IMG/VR virus record: IMGVR_UViG_3300037042_003892
Span: 1-24,970 of that record
Strand: one strand, 5' to 3'
DNA from: a virus
DNA length: 24,970 nucleotides
Of this stretch, positions 8,099 to 16,361 are shown one piece after another. A program made the translations under genes and the position numbers. Position 1 is the first letter of the stretch. Every line of letters begins with the position of its first letter. The notes under the pieces are model-generated. The model worked only from the letters and a program-made list of their open reading frames with translations, was not told the origin of the DNA and did no database searches.

Positions 8099-8953
8099 AT
8101 GTCAGACAAAACAGAGTATGAAAGAAGAGGTTTAGAAAAAAATCAAGTCTCTATAGAACCATCTACCATAGAGACAATAGACCTTGCCGTATATGAATGG
8201 CTAGATAAGATAATGAATATTCATACCAATACCAATCGTGGCTGGAAAAAGACACCGGTAATCTGGGTAAATGGCGAAAGAGCGCATCAAATTAAATTTG
8301 ATAGAACTTTAAGAGATGTAAATGGTAATTTTATATTACCAGCTATAACACTACAGAGAGACAATATAACAAAAAGTTTAACTAAAAAGGGCGTATTTTA
8401 TGCGAATGTGCCACCAGATGATTTTCGTGGTGGTGTTGTAACTGTAACTAAATTAGTGTCTCAAGAAAAATCAAATAATTATGCTAAAAATAACAATTAT
8501 AGAAAAACAGTTCAATATAATGTAAAAGAAAAAAATAATAAAATAGTTTATGAAGTCACAAAGATTCCATTACCAACTTATATTGATGTAAAATATACAA
8601 TAACTGTAAATTCAGAATATCAACAACAAATGAATGAAATAATACAGCCTTTTATGACCTTTACTTCTGGTATAAATCATTTTATGATAAGTAAAGAAGA
8701 ACATAAATATGAGGCATTTTTTGAAAGAGATTCAAGCTTTAAAAACGGTGGCAATATAACAAAGCTAGAAAATGAAAATCGTCTTTTTACAACAGACTTT
8801 ACAATAAACGTATTGGGTTATTTACTTGGTGCTGGAGCAAATTCAGAAAAACCAAAAATAATCACTTCAGAAACTATTGTTGAAATAAAGATTCCAAAAG
8901 AAAAAGAAATGTTTGGTGAGAGTACTGATTTAGACAAAAAGAAATACTATTAA
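8099..8953 (+). CDS. gp15: Tail completion and sheath stabiliser gp15
   Basis: This 284-residue protein (T4 gp15 is 272) begins 10 bases after gp14, with AAGGA as ribosome-binding site. Matching blocks with T4 gp15 are the segment ending LPAITLQRDN, the DVKYTITVNSEYQQQMNEII block (T4 has YELSIFTRYEDDMFQIVEQI) followed by QPFM, and FTTDFTINVLGYLLG (T4 has IEWSLTFEVNGWMYP). gp15 caps the top of the tail tube and sheath and links it to the neck. The tail is charged and probably disordered. Spacing and position directly before the sheath gene support the assignment. Confidence 0.7.
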   Translation: MSDKTEYERRGLEKNQVSIEPSTIETIDLAVYEWLDKIMNIHTNTNRGWKKTPVIWVNGERAHQIKFDRTLRDVNGNFILPAITLQRDNITKSLTKKGVFYANVPPDDFRGGVVTVTKLVSQEKSNNYAKNNNYRKTVQYNVKEKNNKIVYEVTKIPLPTYIDVKYTITVNSEYQQQMNEIIQPFMTFTSGINHFMISKEEHKYEAFFERDSSFKNGGNITKLENENRLFTTDFTINVLGYLLGAGANSEKPKIITSETIVEIKIPKEKEMFGESTDLDKKKYY

Positions 8954-8984
8954 AGTATTATTCTTACTTTTCAAAATAAATCTT

Positions 8985-8992
8985 ACTATTTA
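8985..8992 (+). promoter_or_regulatory. Candidate late-promoter motif ACTATTTA before the sheath gene
   Basis: This exact ACTATTTA lies in the 74-base gap between gp15 and gp18, 35 bases before the sheath ATG. The sheath is made in many copies per virion, so a dedicated late promoter here would make sense. Confidence 0.4.
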
Positions 8993-9027
8993 CCTAAGAA
9001 ATACATGCTGTATAGGAGTATTTTATA

Positions 9028-11868
9028 ATGAGTGGTGCAAATAAGTATCGTTTCGTTTCCCCCGGAATTCAAATAAAAGAAATTGATCGTTCACAGGTCA
9101 ATAATGTAAATGACGCAGTAGGACCAGTAATAATTGGTCGTGCCCGTCGTGGTCCAGGCATGGTTCCTGTAAAAGTTCGTTCTTATGAGGAATTTGTACA
9201 AATATTCGGTGAACCTGTTCGCGGTTCAACAGATGGTGATATTTGGAGAGAAGGAAACTTAACCGGCCCAGCATATGCATCATGGGCAGCCAAAGCTTAT
9301 TTAGCAAATTCAAGTCCACTAACTTTCGTCCGTTTAATGGGCTCTGAGCACCCACAAGCAAATGCTCAAGGTTATGCTGGTTGGAAAACAGATTACAGTA
9401 TCACAACTGCAGTTACCGCAAGTGGCGGTGGCGCTTATGGTCTTTTCATTGTACCATCAAGCTCAAACGCACAAGTAACTGGCGCACTAGCAGCTATATT
9501 TTATGTCAACAGTGAAGCTGGCCTAGCTCTTGTAGGACAGAATCCATCCGGAACAGTGACAACTGGTTCAGCGGCATTTATTAAATCAATTGGAAATAGT
9601 TTTGAATTTAGAATGAAAGTCGTTGGAACAAACAGTGTAAACGATGCAGCTCCTTTACTAGACACATCATTTAACTTTGATAAAACATCAGATAAATATA
9701 TTCGTAAAGTATTCAATACAAATCCAACATTAGTAAACACAGCTATCACATCAGTTGATAATCGTGAGAGATACTGGCTCGGTGAAACATTTACCGACTT
9801 CGTAACTGACACAGTTGCTACTGGAAGTGCTTATGCGTTTATTGCAGGACTCAAGAGTACAACTGCAGATCTTTCTGATTTCCAACTTGAAGCTCAAGCA
9901 GCAAAAACAGGTTGGGTGCTCTCACAAGATTTAAGTAATGTAACTGGTTCATTTAATCCACAAAACATGTCTAAGCTATTTAGATTTGTTTCTCTTGGTG
10001 GTGAAGGTTCTGGCGATTGGACACAGCGTTCATTAAAGGTCGCTATAAGAGATATTAAATACTCACCAACACCATTTGAAAAATATGGTTCGTTTACTGT
10101 AGAAATTCGTAAAACAGACGACAATGATGCTCAACCAGCAGCACTAGAAATATTCACAAACTGCAATCTAAATCCAAATTCAGAAAATTATGTTGCCAAG
10201 AGAATTGGTGATAAATATCTTGAATGGACAGATGATACTGCAACTGGTGAAAAGAGACACAAGATGTTCGGAAACTATGATAACGTTTCTAAGCTTGTTC
10301 GCGTTGAAATGAATTCACTCGTTGAAGAAGGCGGTGTTGATCCAGAATCACTACCATTCGGCTTCCTCGGTCCTGTAAAATATAAAGCAGTAACAGTATT
10401 TAGTGGTTCTGCTGTATCTGGAAGTGATTTACTTAAAACTGTAGGTCAAATTCCACTCGCTCCAGCTGGTACAACAGGAACAGTTGATGTTACCGGTATA
10501 GCTGCACTAACTGCATCAATACTCTTCCCAGAATTAAAAATGAGAGTTTCAAGCTCTGAAGCTGGTGTGTTAAATGATCGCGATACATACTTTGGTACTA
10601 TAAGTAACGTTGCAACTCGCGCACAATTTAACGAAGAATATGTTGATCTAGTAAGAGTCAAACCATTCAATCTAGATACATTCGTTCCAACCGGCTCATT
10701 AACAGAATATTCAACAATATTTACACTTGACGACGTTAACGAAGTCTCAGGTAGTGCTGGTAAATTCTTCTGGAAGAAAGATAGTCGCGTTGCCGGAACT
10801 TCAATAACTGCGGTTAGTAGTTCATACAAGTATCTATTAGATAAGGGTGTTGATAAGTTTGTCATGCCAGTATTTGGTGGTTTTGATGGTCTAAACGTTA
10901 AAGAAAAAGAACCATTTGCAAATCGTGTTCTTGGTGCAAATTCAGAACCAAGAGACAATTATGCGCAATATAGCGTTCAAAAAGCAATTGATATGGTTTC
11001 TGATCCAGAAGTTGTTGAAATGAATCTTGTAACAATTCCTGGTGTAACAAATACTACTGTTACAAATAAACTACTAGAAACTGCTAAAACAAGAAACGAC
11101 GTTCTTGCTATAATTGATATTGAAGGTGGCTATAAACCAACTACAGAAGAAGCAACCGCAGAACGCTCAAGACTTGGTAATGTCAATACTGCTGTTGCGA
11201 TGATTAAATCACGTTCATTAAATAATAGCTTTGGCTGTGCTTACTATCCATGGGTTTCAATTGATGCCGGCGGCGGCATTCCACTATGGGTTCCACCAAG
11301 TGTTGTCGCTCTTGGAACAATGGCAAGCAGCCAAGAAGCAACTGCTGTATGGTTTGCCCCAGCAGGATTTAATCGCGGTGGCCTAAGTAATGGTTCATCA
11401 GGATTAACAGTTCTTGATGTTCGCGAAAGACTAAGCCTCAAGCAACGTGATGGATTATATGAAGTAAATGTAAACCCAATTGCTTCATTCCCAAGTGAAG
11501 GCATTGTAATCTTCGGTCAAAAGACACTACAAGCAACTTCAAGCGCTCTTGATCGTATTAACGTTCGTCGTCTTGCAATCTATCTCAAAGATAGAATTGC
11601 CAAGATTTCAAGAGGCATCCTATTTGATCCAAACTTACAAGTTACATGGGATCGCTTCCTTGCACAAGTCAATCCGCTAATGGCTGATACAAAGGCTCGC
11701 TTTGGCCTGAGTGATTATAAGGTTGTTCTTGATAATTCAACAACAACTCCAGACTTAATTGATCGCAATATCATGTACGCCAAAGTCTATATTAAACCTG
11801 CCCGTGCTATTGAATTCATTGCAATAGACTTCATAATAACAAATACCGGTGCAAGTTTTGACGAGTGA
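9028..11868 (+). CDS. gp18: Contractile tail sheath protein gp18
   Basis: This 946-residue protein opens with the diagnostic sheath N-terminus (RFVSPGIQIKEIDRS, then VGPVIIGRARRGPGMVPVKV and YEEFVQIFGEP). The C-terminal third is the conserved sheath core: AIIDIEGG near 690, AYYPWV, WFAPAGFNRGG, the VNPIASFPSEGIVIFGQKTL block and RRLAIYLKDRI. The sheath polymerises around the tube and contracts to drive DNA injection. T4 gp18 has 659 residues, so about 290 extra residues lie in the middle, probably as outer decoration domains between the two halves of the core. AGGAG at 9014-9018 sets the start. Third-position C/G is more frequent than in surrounding genes, fitting high expression. Confidence 0.95.
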   Translation: MSGANKYRFVSPGIQIKEIDRSQVNNVNDAVGPVIIGRARRGPGMVPVKVRSYEEFVQIFGEPVRGSTDGDIWREGNLTGPAYASWAAKAYLANSSPLTFVRLMGSEHPQANAQGYAGWKTDYSITTAVTASGGGAYGLFIVPSSSNAQVTGALAAIFYVNSEAGLALVGQNPSGTVTTGSAAFIKSIGNSFEFRMKVVGTNSVNDAAPLLDTSFNFDKTSDKYIRKVFNTNPTLVNTAITSVDNRERYWLGETFTDFVTDTVATGSAYAFIAGLKSTTADLSDFQLEAQAAKTGWVLSQDLSNVTGSFNPQNMSKLFRFVSLGGEGSGDWTQRSLKVAIRDIKYSPTPFEKYGSFTVEIRKTDDNDAQPAALEIFTNCNLNPNSENYVAKRIGDKYLEWTDDTATGEKRHKMFGNYDNVSKLVRVEMNSLVEEGGVDPESLPFGFLGPVKYKAVTVFSGSAVSGSDLLKTVGQIPLAPAGTTGTVDVTGIAALTASILFPELKMRVSSSEAGVLNDRDTYFGTISNVATRAQFNEEYVDLVRVKPFNLDTFVPTGSLTEYSTIFTLDDVNEVSGSAGKFFWKKDSRVAGTSITAVSSSYKYLLDKGVDKFVMPVFGGFDGLNVKEKEPFANRVLGANSEPRDNYAQYSVQKAIDMVSDPEVVEMNLVTIPGVTNTTVTNKLLETAKTRNDVLAIIDIEGGYKPTTEEATAERSRLGNVNTAVAMIKSRSLNNSFGCAYYPWVSIDAGGGIPLWVPPSVVALGTMASSQEATAVWFAPAGFNRGGLSNGSSGLTVLDVRERLSLKQRDGLYEVNVNPIASFPSEGIVIFGQKTLQATSSALDRINVRRLAIYLKDRIAKISRGILFDPNLQVTWDRFLAQVNPLMADTKARFGLSDYKVVLDNSTTTPDLIDRNIMYAKVYIKPARAIEFIAIDFIITNTGASFDE

Positions 11869-11906
11869 TATATTTAATAATATAACTGATAAAGAGGAAC
11901 TTTAAA

Positions 11907-12527
11907 ATGGGTAATTTAATTTGGACACAAGCAAGTTTAGAACCAAAAAGAAAATTTAGATATTTGGTTAGTTTTAGTAATTTTGCAGACGTAAGATTTT
12001 TGGCTCAAACATGTGATAGACCAGGAATAAAGGTCGCGAATACTGAACACAAGTATTTTGATAAAACATATAATCACCCAGGTCGTGTTACTTATGACCC
12101 AAATCCTCTTAATATAAAACTTGTTGATATACAAAACAAAAATGGTAGTGGAGTAGATACAAATGGTTCTTTATTAAGTATATTTGTAAAATCAGGATTA
12201 CAAATTTTTACAGACGATAATGAATTTAGAACAATAGGCAAAAATTCTGCAGTAAATGCCTTGGGTCGTGTTACGGTAACCGTATTAAACTCTCTCACAT
12301 CGGCGCCCGGTGTAAATGATTTTGTTGCAACCGGCCCAGACGTTGAAGCAACTGGAACAGCAGGAAATACTGGAGTTGCTGAAAAGTGGTATCTAAATAA
12401 TGCTTGGCTAGAAAGTATAAAACCAGATTCTTTAGATTATGGTTCAGATGATATACTAACTGTAACAATACAAGTTAGATATGATTATGCAAATTTTGAA
12501 GATGCAACTGGTAAAATAGTAATTTGA
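11907..12527 (+). CDS. gp19: Tail tube protein gp19
   Basis: This 206-residue protein follows the sheath gene with an AGAGGA ribosome-binding site, the usual gp18-gp19 order. T4 gp19 has 163 residues. The N-terminus reads RKFRYLVSFSNFADVRFLAQ, then CDRPGIKV, and is followed by YNHPGRVTYDPNPLNIKLVD, the pattern of T4-type and related (gpFII, Hcp-like) tube proteins: a two-stranded sheet, a loop that contacts the neighbouring subunit, and a P-I-x-I-x-L strand. The C-terminal ILTVTIQVRYDYANFE is also typical of tube monomers. It forms the rigid inner tube. The extra length is an insertion around residues 100-170, rich in Gly and Ala. Confidence 0.88.
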   Translation: MGNLIWTQASLEPKRKFRYLVSFSNFADVRFLAQTCDRPGIKVANTEHKYFDKTYNHPGRVTYDPNPLNIKLVDIQNKNGSGVDTNGSLLSIFVKSGLQIFTDDNEFRTIGKNSAVNALGRVTVTVLNSLTSAPGVNDFVATGPDVEATGTAGNTGVAEKWYLNNAWLESIKPDSLDYGSDDILTVTIQVRYDYANFEDATGKIVI

Positions 12528-12535
12528 GGTGATAA

Positions 12536-13405
12536 ATGAATGATAGAGACAACGAACGCAGACTGCAAATAGCAGCTGAAGATCCAGTCTCTACAAGTGT
12601 AGTTGCAAGCGGCGGGCTAAAGTCCAAATTAGACTTGGCCTTTGCCGCTCCAACTCTTTTTGTAGAGCTTCCATCAAAAGGTAAATTCTATAAATCTGGA
12701 AGTCCTTTGCATGGAAAAGAAACTTTAGAAATAAAGTTCATGACAGCTAAAGAAGAAGATATTCTTACTTCTAAAGCTCTTATCAAGAAAGGTGTTGTTC
12801 TTGATAGGTTGTTAGAGAGTGTTATTGTAGATAAATCATTAAATGTTGGTGATTTATTGGTTGGAGATAGAAATTCTCTACTTATTGATGCCAGAATATC
12901 TGGTTTCGGAAGCAAATACGTTACAAGTGTATCTTGTCCTGCTTGTAATACTGTATCAAAACATGCTTTTATGTTGGATGAAAATAAAAAATTAATTGAT
13001 GGCTGTGTTCCACAGCATCTCGCTGATAAAGTGAAACATATTGAAGATAAATTGTTTGCTATTACTCTCCCACAAACAGGAGTAACAGTACACATTCGTC
13101 TCATGACAGGTAATGATGAAAAAGCAATTGTACAAATTGCAGAAGCAAACAAGAATAGCGCCGTTGATAATAGCAATACACAACAATTAAAATTGCTTAT
13201 TGAATCTGCTGAAGGTGAAAAAGATAAAAAACTCATATCTCAATTCGTTGATGTTATGCCGGTAAGGGATTCAAGATTTCTCAAGGAAGCGTACAAAGCT
13301 ATTACACCAAATGTTGATTTGACTCAGCAATTTGAATGCAAAGCCTGTGAGTACAGTGCAGACATGGAGGTTCCATTTAATTTGGAATTTTTTTGGACTA
13401 AGTGA
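12536..13405 (+). CDS. gp26: Baseplate hub assembly / tail assembly chaperone-like protein gp26
   Basis: This 289-residue protein matches the T4_baseplate (gp26) family pattern: FVELPSKGKFY (42-52), IKFMTAKEEDILTSKALIKK (66-85), NVGDLLVGDRNSLLIDARIS (103-122) and a Cys pair CPAC (134-137) that probably joins CKAC (268-271) to bind zinc. GAGGTGAT, a near-perfect Shine-Dalgarno, overlaps the gp19 stop, so translation is probably coupled. The protein ends FNLEFFWTK, right at a T7 run (13388-13394). In the +1 frame the next ORF continues FGLSDEYMESVYEM without a stop, raising the possibility of a frameshifted long form. T4 gp26 (208 residues) is a hub assembly factor. Confidence 0.75.
   Translation: MNDRDNERRLQIAAEDPVSTSVVASGGLKSKLDLAFAAPTLFVELPSKGKFYKSGSPLHGKETLEIKFMTAKEEDILTSKALIKKGVVLDRLLESVIVDKSLNVGDLLVGDRNSLLIDARISGFGSKYVTSVSCPACNTVSKHAFMLDENKKLIDGCVPQHLADKVKHIEDKLFAITLPQTGVTVHIRLMTGNDEKAIVQIAEANKNSAVDNSNTQQLKLLIESAEGEKDKKLISQFVDVMPVRDSRFLKEAYKAITPNVDLTQQFECKACEYSADMEVPFNLEFFWTK
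13388..13394 (+). promoter_or_regulatory. Candidate +1/-2 translational frameshift site (seven T)
   Basis: The run of seven T is read as TTT TTT T(GG) near the end of gp26. A +1 or -2 shift here joins gp26 to the following ORF. A -1 shift would hit TAA after two codons. No downstream stimulatory structure was identified. Confidence 0.4.
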
Positions 13406-13412
13406 TGAATAC

Positions 13413-13580
13413 ATGGAAAGTGTTTATGAGATGTTTTTCGCACTCAAATATCATGGCGGGTGGAGTTTTACAGAAGCCTACAACTTACCAATACCAATTC
13501 GTGACTGGTTCGTCAAGCGTCTTGTGAAGCAGAAAAAAGAAGAAGCAGAACAAATGGAAAAAGCTTCTCGTGGTAAATAA
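13413..13580 (+). CDS. Small protein downstream of gp26, independent ORF or frameshift extension
   Basis: This 55-residue reading (MESVYEMFFALKYHGGWSF, then EAYNLPIPIRDWFVKRLVKQ) is in the +1 frame relative to gp26, and its ATG lies 8 bases after the gp26 stop. It has no convincing ribosome-binding site. The open frame extends upstream through GLSDEY to an ATG at 13332, which overlaps gp26 by 74 bases and also lacks a Shine-Dalgarno. The pattern of an aromatic helix, then LPIPIRDWFV, then a basic coiled helix resembles C-terminal parts of tail assembly chaperones and T4-type gp26/gp51-region proteins (LPxxxRxWF). It sits just before the tape measure gene, the place where frameshifted chaperone pairs occur in many tailed phages. 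It may act alone by coupling or as the tail of a gp26 fusion. Confidence 0.6.
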   Translation: MESVYEMFFALKYHGGWSFTEAYNLPIPIRDWFVKRLVKQKKEEAEQMEKASRGK

Positions 13581-13587
13581 AGAAAAT

Positions 13588-13635
13588 ATTATACCTTGTT
13601 ACTAAATAATAATGTAGCAAGGTATAATTTTATTT
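13588..13635 (+). terminator. Strong hairpin and T-rich tail before tape measure gene
   Basis: ATTATACCTTGTTAC (13588-13602) pairs with GTAGCAAGGTATAAT (13614-13628): 15 bp with one G-U pair. The tail is TTTTATTT. The 11-base loop is TAAATAATAAT, which itself resembles a T4-type late-promoter core (TAAATA). It probably terminates or attenuates the sheath-tube-gp26 transcript, or processes the mRNA before the tape measure gene. Confidence 0.7.
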
Positions 13636-13649
13636 AGGAAATGTATTAA

Positions 13650-16337
13650 ATGGCCGATAAAGATTTAAATGAGATAATTCAAGCTCTTGTTGATGCTTTA
13701 AATAACAAACTATCTAGTCAAAAAACAACTAGGCCATTAAGTAAAGAAGGAAAAGAAACAGCTTCTTTAGCATCAGAACTTGAATATGATAAAATGCAAG
13801 ATTTTATCAAAAATCAAGAAAGATGGTCGGAACAAATAAAAAGAAATACTCGTATAGCAGAAGAATCTGCTAAAGAGACAATTGATTCAGAACAAATAAT
13901 TAATGATTTAAAAGAAGAAAGAATAAGACAGATAACAGAAGAATTTAGACAAAATCAATTAATTTTATTACAATTAAGAAAAAAACTTGACGATGCTCAA
14001 AAAGCTTCCGTTCAAGATCAGAAAGCTATTGATGATTTAATAAAAAAAATAAAATTGATGGAAGACGAAACGAAAGAGCAGGCAAAACTATTAGAAGGTC
14101 ATAAAAAAGAAGAAAAATTAAAAGAAGGTATATTAAATATTGGTAAAGAAATACTTAATAATTCTTTAAAATATGGTCAAGAACTAGAAAAACATATAAT
14201 AGAAATAAGTAGACTAAATGGTGGATACGATAAATATAAAGAATCATTAAGAGAAGCAAATAATTTAATGTACGGAGCTAGTGTTGGAACTGGCTTAAGA
14301 ATAGAAGAATTAAATAAAGCATTTCAAGGATTATCTGCAAATTTTATTGGACTAACAACTCAATCCATAGATTCGCAAAAAGTAATGGGGCTTGCTGTAG
14401 CTCAATTAGGTAAACTAGGAGTTGACGCAGCAACAGCGTCAAAAAGTTTTGATAGTCTTGTTGCTGCAATGGGAAAGACTCCACAACAAGCAGAAAAAAT
14501 ACAAACTAGTTTTGTTCAAATGGCAGCAAAAAATCGTCTTGCTCTTGGTTCAGTAACTCAAGCATTTGCTGAAAATTCAAGCAGATTCGTCGGATATGGC
14601 GAACAAATGACTAAAGTTCTTGATGGACTTGCAGAACAATCATTGAAGACCGGTATTGCTATGAATAAATTAGTCGGAATAGCTCAACAATTTGATACAT
14701 TTGAAGGTGCAGCAAAAGCTGTTGGTAATTTAAATGCATTATTAGGTGGAGATTATTTTAACAGCATTGAATTATTAACAGCAACTGATGATGAAAGAAT
14801 AAAATTATTAAAAGATGGTGTTGCTGCAAGCGGAATGCAATGGGAAAGTATGAACCGTTTCCAGAAAATGGCAATTGCAAATGCTGCCGGCATCAGTGAT
14901 TTAAATGAAGCATCAAAACTATTTGGTCAGACTTCTCTGCAAAATACGAGACAACAAGCAGAGGGAGCTGAAGTTCAAAAAACACTTGCAGAACAAGCAC
15001 AAAGCATGACTCTTGCCACAGATAAATTAAAAAGCTCTTTAAATGGTTTAATGTTGATATTAGAACCAATCGTTACAACATTCATGAAACTTATAAATGT
15101 TATATCCGATATTGTTCAAGCTGCTAATAATAAATTCGGTCCAATAATTACTAGCTTATTTATTGGTGCAATATATGTAGTTGGAAAACTTGGATTGTCA
15201 GTACTTTCTTTGGGTGGAGTATTTAGAGCATTTGGCTCTTCGTTGTCTGGTAATCTTCTAAGAATGAAACAGTGGATCACACAAAAAGAATTAATGAATA
15301 AAGTTTCTCCCACACCTTCTCCAGCTACCACACCTTCTCCAACCACAACTGCTTCTGCGGCTGGTACTAGTCCAGCTGGAGCAACAAACGGTTTTCTTTC
15401 TAACGCCGGAAATATGTTAAAAGCTGCTGGAGCAATATTATTATTCGCCGCAGCATTATTTGTTCTTGCCAAAGCGTTACAAGAATTTAGTAGCAAAGAA
15501 ATAACCGGAGAGGGGATCGCAAGAGCAATTGGTGCTGTTGCATCTTTAATTGGTATATCATATTTAATGTCAAAATTTACTGTATCGTTAACTTCTGGAG
15601 TTATAGCTATCGCTTTAATCGCCGGGTCACTATTGCTACTCGGACTTTCTTTGAAAATTTTTAGTGGTGTAGATTGGAAATTAGTAGCAGGAATTGGCGT
15701 AATTATACTTGGTCTTGGTCTTGCTATAGCTGGATTTGGTATGGCAGTTAGTGGACCACAAGCACTACTGATAGCAGCTGGAATTGGTATAATTATTGGT
15801 ATCGCTGCGGCACTTCTTGTTTTAGGTAATTCATTAGAAAAAATATCAACATCATTTAAAACATTAGCAGAATTAAAAAATATAGGAGAATTATCAACTA
15901 ATTTAATAAAATTCCTTGATGATTTAGCCGATACAAGTGTAAGTCCTATACAAAATCTCGCTGAAGCAATTGGTTTATTGGCAGAAAATTTACAAAAACT
16001 AGCCTCTGTTTCTTCAAGTATGTCTCTAAATGTTAGTGGAAATGCTAAAACTGTTTTAACCGAACAAGTTAATGCAGCGGCTTCGGCAGTCACAAAAACA
16101 TCAGAAGCAGCTTCTGCTGCAGCAACAAATACATCAATACAACCATTAATTCCAGCACAACAAACTGTCACATATGTCCCTCTCGTTGTTCAGATAGATA
16201 AGAAAACAATAGTTGAGATATTAAAAAGTGATATAGAAAATATAGCTGGCGGTGTAGCAGCAAATACACTTGAAGCAGTAGGGATCGTTCAGAGTGGATT
16301 TACTGTACAAAATCGCTTGGCTGCCGGAAGTGGTTGA
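13650..16337 (+). CDS. Tail tape measure protein
   Basis: This 895-residue protein has the layout of a tape measure: a charged coiled-coil N-terminal part (about 30-185, with NQERWSEQIKRNTRIAEESA and many E/K/Q heptads), a helical middle, a Pro/Thr/Ser/Ala-rich linker near 553-578, four hydrophobic stretches (about 594-613, 649-671, 678-700 and 705-727), and an Ala/Thr-rich helical tail. Tape measures set tail length and form a channel in the inner membrane, which fits the hydrophobic stretches. Its position after the gp26-region chaperone pair and before the baseplate genes is diagnostic in tailed phages. T4's own tape measure is gp29 (590 residues); I cannot show homology to it. AGGA at 13636-13639 supports the start. 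The T4-order context makes this call robust even though sequence motifs are weak. Confidence 0.82.
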   Translation: MADKDLNEIIQALVDALNNKLSSQKTTRPLSKEGKETASLASELEYDKMQDFIKNQERWSEQIKRNTRIAEESAKETIDSEQIINDLKEERIRQITEEFRQNQLILLQLRKKLDDAQKASVQDQKAIDDLIKKIKLMEDETKEQAKLLEGHKKEEKLKEGILNIGKEILNNSLKYGQELEKHIIEISRLNGGYDKYKESLREANNLMYGASVGTGLRIEELNKAFQGLSANFIGLTTQSIDSQKVMGLAVAQLGKLGVDAATASKSFDSLVAAMGKTPQQAEKIQTSFVQMAAKNRLALGSVTQAFAENSSRFVGYGEQMTKVLDGLAEQSLKTGIAMNKLVGIAQQFDTFEGAAKAVGNLNALLGGDYFNSIELLTATDDERIKLLKDGVAASGMQWESMNRFQKMAIANAAGISDLNEASKLFGQTSLQNTRQQAEGAEVQKTLAEQAQSMTLATDKLKSSLNGLMLILEPIVTTFMKLINVISDIVQAANNKFGPIITSLFIGAIYVVGKLGLSVLSLGGVFRAFGSSLSGNLLRMKQWITQKELMNKVSPTPSPATTPSPTTTASAAGTSPAGATNGFLSNAGNMLKAAGAILLFAAALFVLAKALQEFSSKEITGEGIARAIGAVASLIGISYLMSKFTVSLTSGVIAIALIAGSLLLLGLSLKIFSGVDWKLVAGIGVIILGLGLAIAGFGMAVSGPQALLIAAGIGIIIGIAAALLVLGNSLEKISTSFKTLAELKNIGELSTNLIKFLDDLADTSVSPIQNLAEAIGLLAENLQKLASVSSSMSLNVSGNAKTVLTEQVNAAASAVTKTSEAASAAATNTSIQPLIPAQQTVTYVPLVVQIDKKTIVEILKSDIENIAGGVAANTLEAVGIVQSGFTVQNRLAAGSG

Positions 16338-16361
16338 GATTGGTAATTAAAGGATTAAGAT

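Noticed and set aside
8942-8958. AATACT-ATTAA-AGTATT hairpin at the end of gp15 as a terminator
   Set aside because: Only six weak pairs and no T tract follow; gp15 and gp18 could still be cotranscribed.
12688-13236. Minus-strand open frame of 182 codons opposite gp26
   Set aside because: It lies fully inside a recognisable gp26 coding region, and its Ser/Leu-rich product has no domain or start signal.
13405-13515. ATG overlapping the gp26 stop (TGATG) opening a 36-codon frame
   Set aside because: The frame ends quickly, and its sequence is a shadow of the conserved LPIPIRDWF reading in the +1 frame.
15116-16171. Long open frame on the minus strand (351 codons) opposite the tape measure gene
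   Set aside because: It mirrors the hydrophobic, low-complexity part of the tape measure gene, has no ribosome-binding site, and every real gene here is on the + strand.
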